Source: JACRBE01 sp964429005
GTDB lineage: Bacteria > Chlamydiota > Chlamydiia > Chlamydiales > JACRBE01
Direction of reading: 5' to 3'
Assembly: GCA_964429005.1 (NCBI GenBank)
Contig: CAYSAJ010000033.1
Coordinates: forward strand, 1 to 16,500
DNA length: 16,500 bases
Shown here: in pieces, positions 14,684 to 16,500 of the stretch
Numbering within the stretch: the stretch's first letter is position 1
How the letters are laid out: each line of letters begins with the position of its first letter
Translations under genes and position numbers: made by a program
The notes under the pieces: generated by a model
Databases searched by the model: none
Told to the model about the DNA's origin: nothing
The model's input: only the letters and a program-made list of their open reading frames with translations

Positions 14684-15567
14684 AGATCCGATACTCCCTC
14701 TAATACCAGTTTTAGAGCTAAAAGAGCGTCTTCTTTAGTCTCCCAAACAGAGATAAATTGTCCTTTATGGCAAAATATAGCTCCCTTGATCCCTGTGACT
14801 TTTTGTAGTTCTTCATCAAAGAGCCCTGCCCATTGTTTAGGGAGGGGACGTCTCACTTGCATCCGGTGATCAAGACTTGGAGGGATGCCTCTTAGCTTCC
14901 AATGCTCTCTCGATGGCATAATCACAAATTGAGCTGGATGGTGCTCCCCTCCTAAATTAAAGAAGGGTTCTAGCCATGGCATCGCTTCGTCAAAAATAAG
15001 AAAAGAGTGATTTTTTTTCATTTCAACTTCCACCACATCCTTGCACTTGCGGATATACTCAAAACGAACAAGGAGTCTTCTCAGATGCTCTAAGACAAAA
15101 TCAAGCGCTTCAAAAAAGGCTCTTTCTATATGAATGCTATCAGCATGGTAACTAGCTGGCATAAAATTTGCAATGACTGCCGAGAAGGTGCAAAGACCTA
15201 GAGGAGGTTCATATTCTCCTATATCGATTTGATCGACTCCATCAATCAAAGCTCTTTTAAGAAAAATAAAGAGTTCCTCATCAATCTTTTTTTCTTCAAA
15301 AAGATAGAGAAGGATCATTCCAGCGCTGCTGAGGGGGCCATTATATGAATCTTGATGATGGTCAAATCTCTTCAATGAGGGATCGTAAATCCCTCCTACA
15401 TCACAAACAAATTCACAGTGAGATAATTCTTTAGGATCACGAGAGCGAACAATTTTGTTTCTATCTACAACATCAAATAGAAGAAGAAGAGCAGAGGCTG
15501 TCACTTCGTCAGCATGAAAGCTTCCGTCATGAACTCCTACACTTCTTTGTAATATGATTCCATCCAT
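14680..15567 (-). CDS. MYG1-family (UPF0160) DHH-like metal-dependent hydrolase
   Basis: 295-residue protein of the MYG1/GAMP1 family. The metal-binding motifs are intact: GVHDGSFHADEVTA (His13, Asp14, His18, Asp20) and VCDVGGIYDPSLKRFDHHQD (Asp56, and Asp69-His70-His71). The last of these is the DHH-type motif. The C-terminus has the family segments NLGGEHHPAQFVIMPS and IPPSLDHRMQVRRPLP. The eukaryotic homologue is reported to be a 3'-5' RNA exonuclease; the bacterial substrate is unknown to me, so phosphodiester hydrolysis is inference. ATG at 15565-15567 gives the usual short N-terminus but has no visible Shine-Dalgarno. It is first in the four-gene operon, with a promoter candidate about 37 bp upstream. 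Confidence 0.88.
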   Translation of the reverse strand: MDGIILQRSVGVHDGSFHADEVTASALLLLFDVVDRNKIVRSRDPKELSHCEFVCDVGGIYDPSLKRFDHHQDSYNGPLSSAGMILLYLFEEKKIDEELFIFLKRALIDGVDQIDIGEYEPPLGLCTFSAVIANFMPASYHADSIHIERAFFEALDFVLEHLRRLLVRFEYIRKCKDVVEVEMKKNHSFLIFDEAMPWLEPFFNLGGEHHPAQFVIMPSREHWKLRGIPPSLDHRMQVRRPLPKQWAGLFDEELQKVTGIKGAIFCHKGQFISVWETKEDALLALKLVLEGVSDL

Positions 15568-15962
15568 GAGAAAATGTTAAAAAGTGATAATACCAAGCTG
15601 CCAATCATATATAAACGGGGATTTTTTCCCAACATAGTATCTAAATTATGAACAAAAAAAATTCTTTTTTTCATTTTTTAGCCAAGAGCCCGTTTTAAAG
15701 CTTAAGCACTATGAGAGCCTTGTTTTATTAAACTAAATATCAGAAGTTTATAGCTAAACATTTTTTCTTAACACAAATTTAATAATAAAAAAAAAAGAGA
15801 CTTGACACACATCTCTCATCAACAAAATCAACAGTTTCTATTCACTCTTTCCACAAAAAGACCCCCTTAAATTCCACAATCCACCCCAAAAAAGGTGAAC
15901 TAAAGGCGAACTTGTTTCAAATTTATAAAATATGATAGATGGGATGGAATAAGGTTTTTTTC
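15568..15962. other. AT-rich intergenic region between two divergent genes
   Basis: 395 bp with no gene that I can support on either strand. It holds the promoter candidate of the MYG1-HIT-HEAT-M24 operon at its left end, runs of A and T (notably near 15654-15676 and 15786-15796), and the start signals of the rightward gene at its right end. A TTGACA at 15802 has no matching -10 box. Two similar C-rich stretches near 15851-15889 (each starting ATTCAC or TTCCAC and reaching CCCC) are too degenerate to call repeats. A small RNA cannot be excluded. Confidence 0.5.
15604..15632 (-). promoter_or_regulatory. Candidate promoter for the MYG1-HIT-HEAT-M24 operon
   Basis: On the minus strand TTGGGA (15627-15632, four of six matches) and TATGAT (15604-15609, five of six) are spaced by exactly 17 bp. 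Transcription would begin about 30 bases before the MYG1-family start codon. Confidence 0.5.
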
Positions 15963-16500
15963 ATGAATAAGTGGTACTTTAAACAACACGATTTGATTTC
16001 GCCCGATGGGAAAATTTCTCATATCGTTTACATTAACGATCGTGTGAAAGAAGCTGAAGTGGTGATTGACAATATTGCTCCCAATTTTGTGGGATTTTCT
16101 CTGCCCGATCAGGAGCTTCTTTTTAACCTAAAAAGTACACTTGCTCAGCTTGGTCTTGATGCTAAGCGCGAAGAAATTGTTTTATCCAAAAGACTGCGTA
16201 GAGCTTTTGTGAAAGTGAAACTCTTTGCTATTGGACCTGTCGGGATTTCAATGCTAGCCCTTTTAAAACCAGGTGATTTTATTGGCAAACTTTTCGCTGC
16301 CGATGAGCGGCGAAAAGTACAAAATCCTGATTATCTTCTGAGGATGTTCGGTAGATCTGATCGTGCTGGAAGACCCTTACTCTGTTTTGGGCTAGAACCT
16401 GACAGCGAACATCTTCATCTTGAAAAGAAAGAAGGGAGAACGATCGCTTTAATTCCCCTAAGGAACGGGGTTTTTAACTATGGTCTTGATATTTCTTATT
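15963..16500 (+). CDS. Conserved-looking protein of unknown function (N-terminal part, cut by window edge)
   Basis: The first 179 codons of a gene running off the right edge, with no stop. It begins MNKWYFKQHDLISPDGKIS. I do not recognise the family. There is no signal peptide; the only hydrophobic stretch is moderate (VKLFAIGPVGISMLALLKPG, about residues 84-103) and may be buried or a short membrane segment. Charged helical stretches such as LGLDAKREEIVLSKRLRRAF suggest a mainly soluble protein. The ATG at 15963 has AAGG eight bases upstream and the codon use looks like its neighbours. It is divergent from the MYG1-HIT operon. In Chlamydia trachomatis the gene following the MYG1-like CT386 is an uncharacterised one (CT387, from memory), and this may be its counterpart; that is a guess from position only. 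Confidence 0.75.
   Translation, partial: MNKWYFKQHDLISPDGKISHIVYINDRVKEAEVVIDNIAPNFVGFSLPDQELLFNLKSTLAQLGLDAKREEIVLSKRLRRAFVKVKLFAIGPVGISMLALLKPGDFIGKLFAADERRKVQNPDYLLRMFGRSDRAGRPLLCFGLEPDSEHLHLEKKEGRTIALIPLRNGVFNYGLDISY

Noticed and set aside
15802..15807. Perfect TTGACA -35 hexamer on the plus strand in the 395-bp intergenic region
   Set aside because: No acceptable -10 box lies 16-18 bp downstream (AAATCA at 17), and it is about 160 bp from the next gene.
15786..15816. Minus-strand hairpin (AGAGA/TCTCT) followed by a long T run, resembling a terminator
   Set aside because: The stem is only five pairs with an 11-base loop, and no minus-strand gene lies upstream to be terminated; probably a chance effect of the A-tract.
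1..16500. Mobile element, CRISPR array, prophage or novel defence system
   Set aside because: No repeat-spacer arrays, transposase or integrase genes, or unknown multi-gene cassettes were seen; most of the window is conserved housekeeping genes.

Overview
The window comes from a member of the Chlamydiota. The core run, read on the minus strand, is infA, tRNA-Thr, tuf, tRNA-Trp, secE, nusG, rplK, rplA, rplJ, rplL, rpoB, rpoC. From memory, this order, with the two tRNAs flanking tuf, is the chlamydial arrangement. The proteins also look chlamydial: a single-span SecE, NusG and L7/L12 of the chlamydial type, and a HIT gene next to a MYG1-family gene as I recall in Chlamydia. A candidate inclusion-membrane (Inc-like) protein fits this too. 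Divergence and gene content suggest an environmental, amoeba-associated family rather than Chlamydia itself, but I cannot fix the genus.

Positions 1-9616 are the translation and transcription block, all on the minus strand. rpoC is cut by the left edge (287 N-terminal residues are present). rpoB and the four ribosomal protein genes are intact. Spacers are very short (2-27 bp), except 247 bp between rplL and rpoB and 74 bp between rpoB and rpoC; both of these longer spacers hold perfect stem-loops. nusG is split by an apparent one-base deletion near its 5' end. A canonical intrinsic terminator follows tuf and stops one base short of tRNA-Trp, so the secE-rpoC run seems to depend on readthrough. 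A promoter candidate precedes tRNA-Thr and tuf. infA has its own promoter, back to back with one for a sufE-like gene.

Positions 9705-11439 are on the plus strand: a SufE-family sulfur acceptor, then a 408-residue protein with a tight pair of hydrophobic helices near its N-terminus, the layout of secreted chlamydial Inc proteins.

Positions 11445-15567 are a minus-strand operon: a MYG1-family DHH-like hydrolase, a HIT-family nucleotide hydrolase, an exported HEAT-repeat protein and an M24 metallopeptidase. The first two gene junctions overlap and the last is 12 bp. The HEAT gene has an ambiguous, possibly AUU, start codon. A 395-bp AT-rich intergenic region (15568-15962) separates this operon from a divergent gene of unknown function that runs off the right edge.

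I see no insertion sequence, prophage, CRISPR array or clearly foreign segment. Most of the window is conserved housekeeping DNA. The points worth a second look are the nusG frameshift, the Inc-like gene, the HEAT gene start, the tuf/tRNA-Trp terminator and the two stem-loops beside rpoB.
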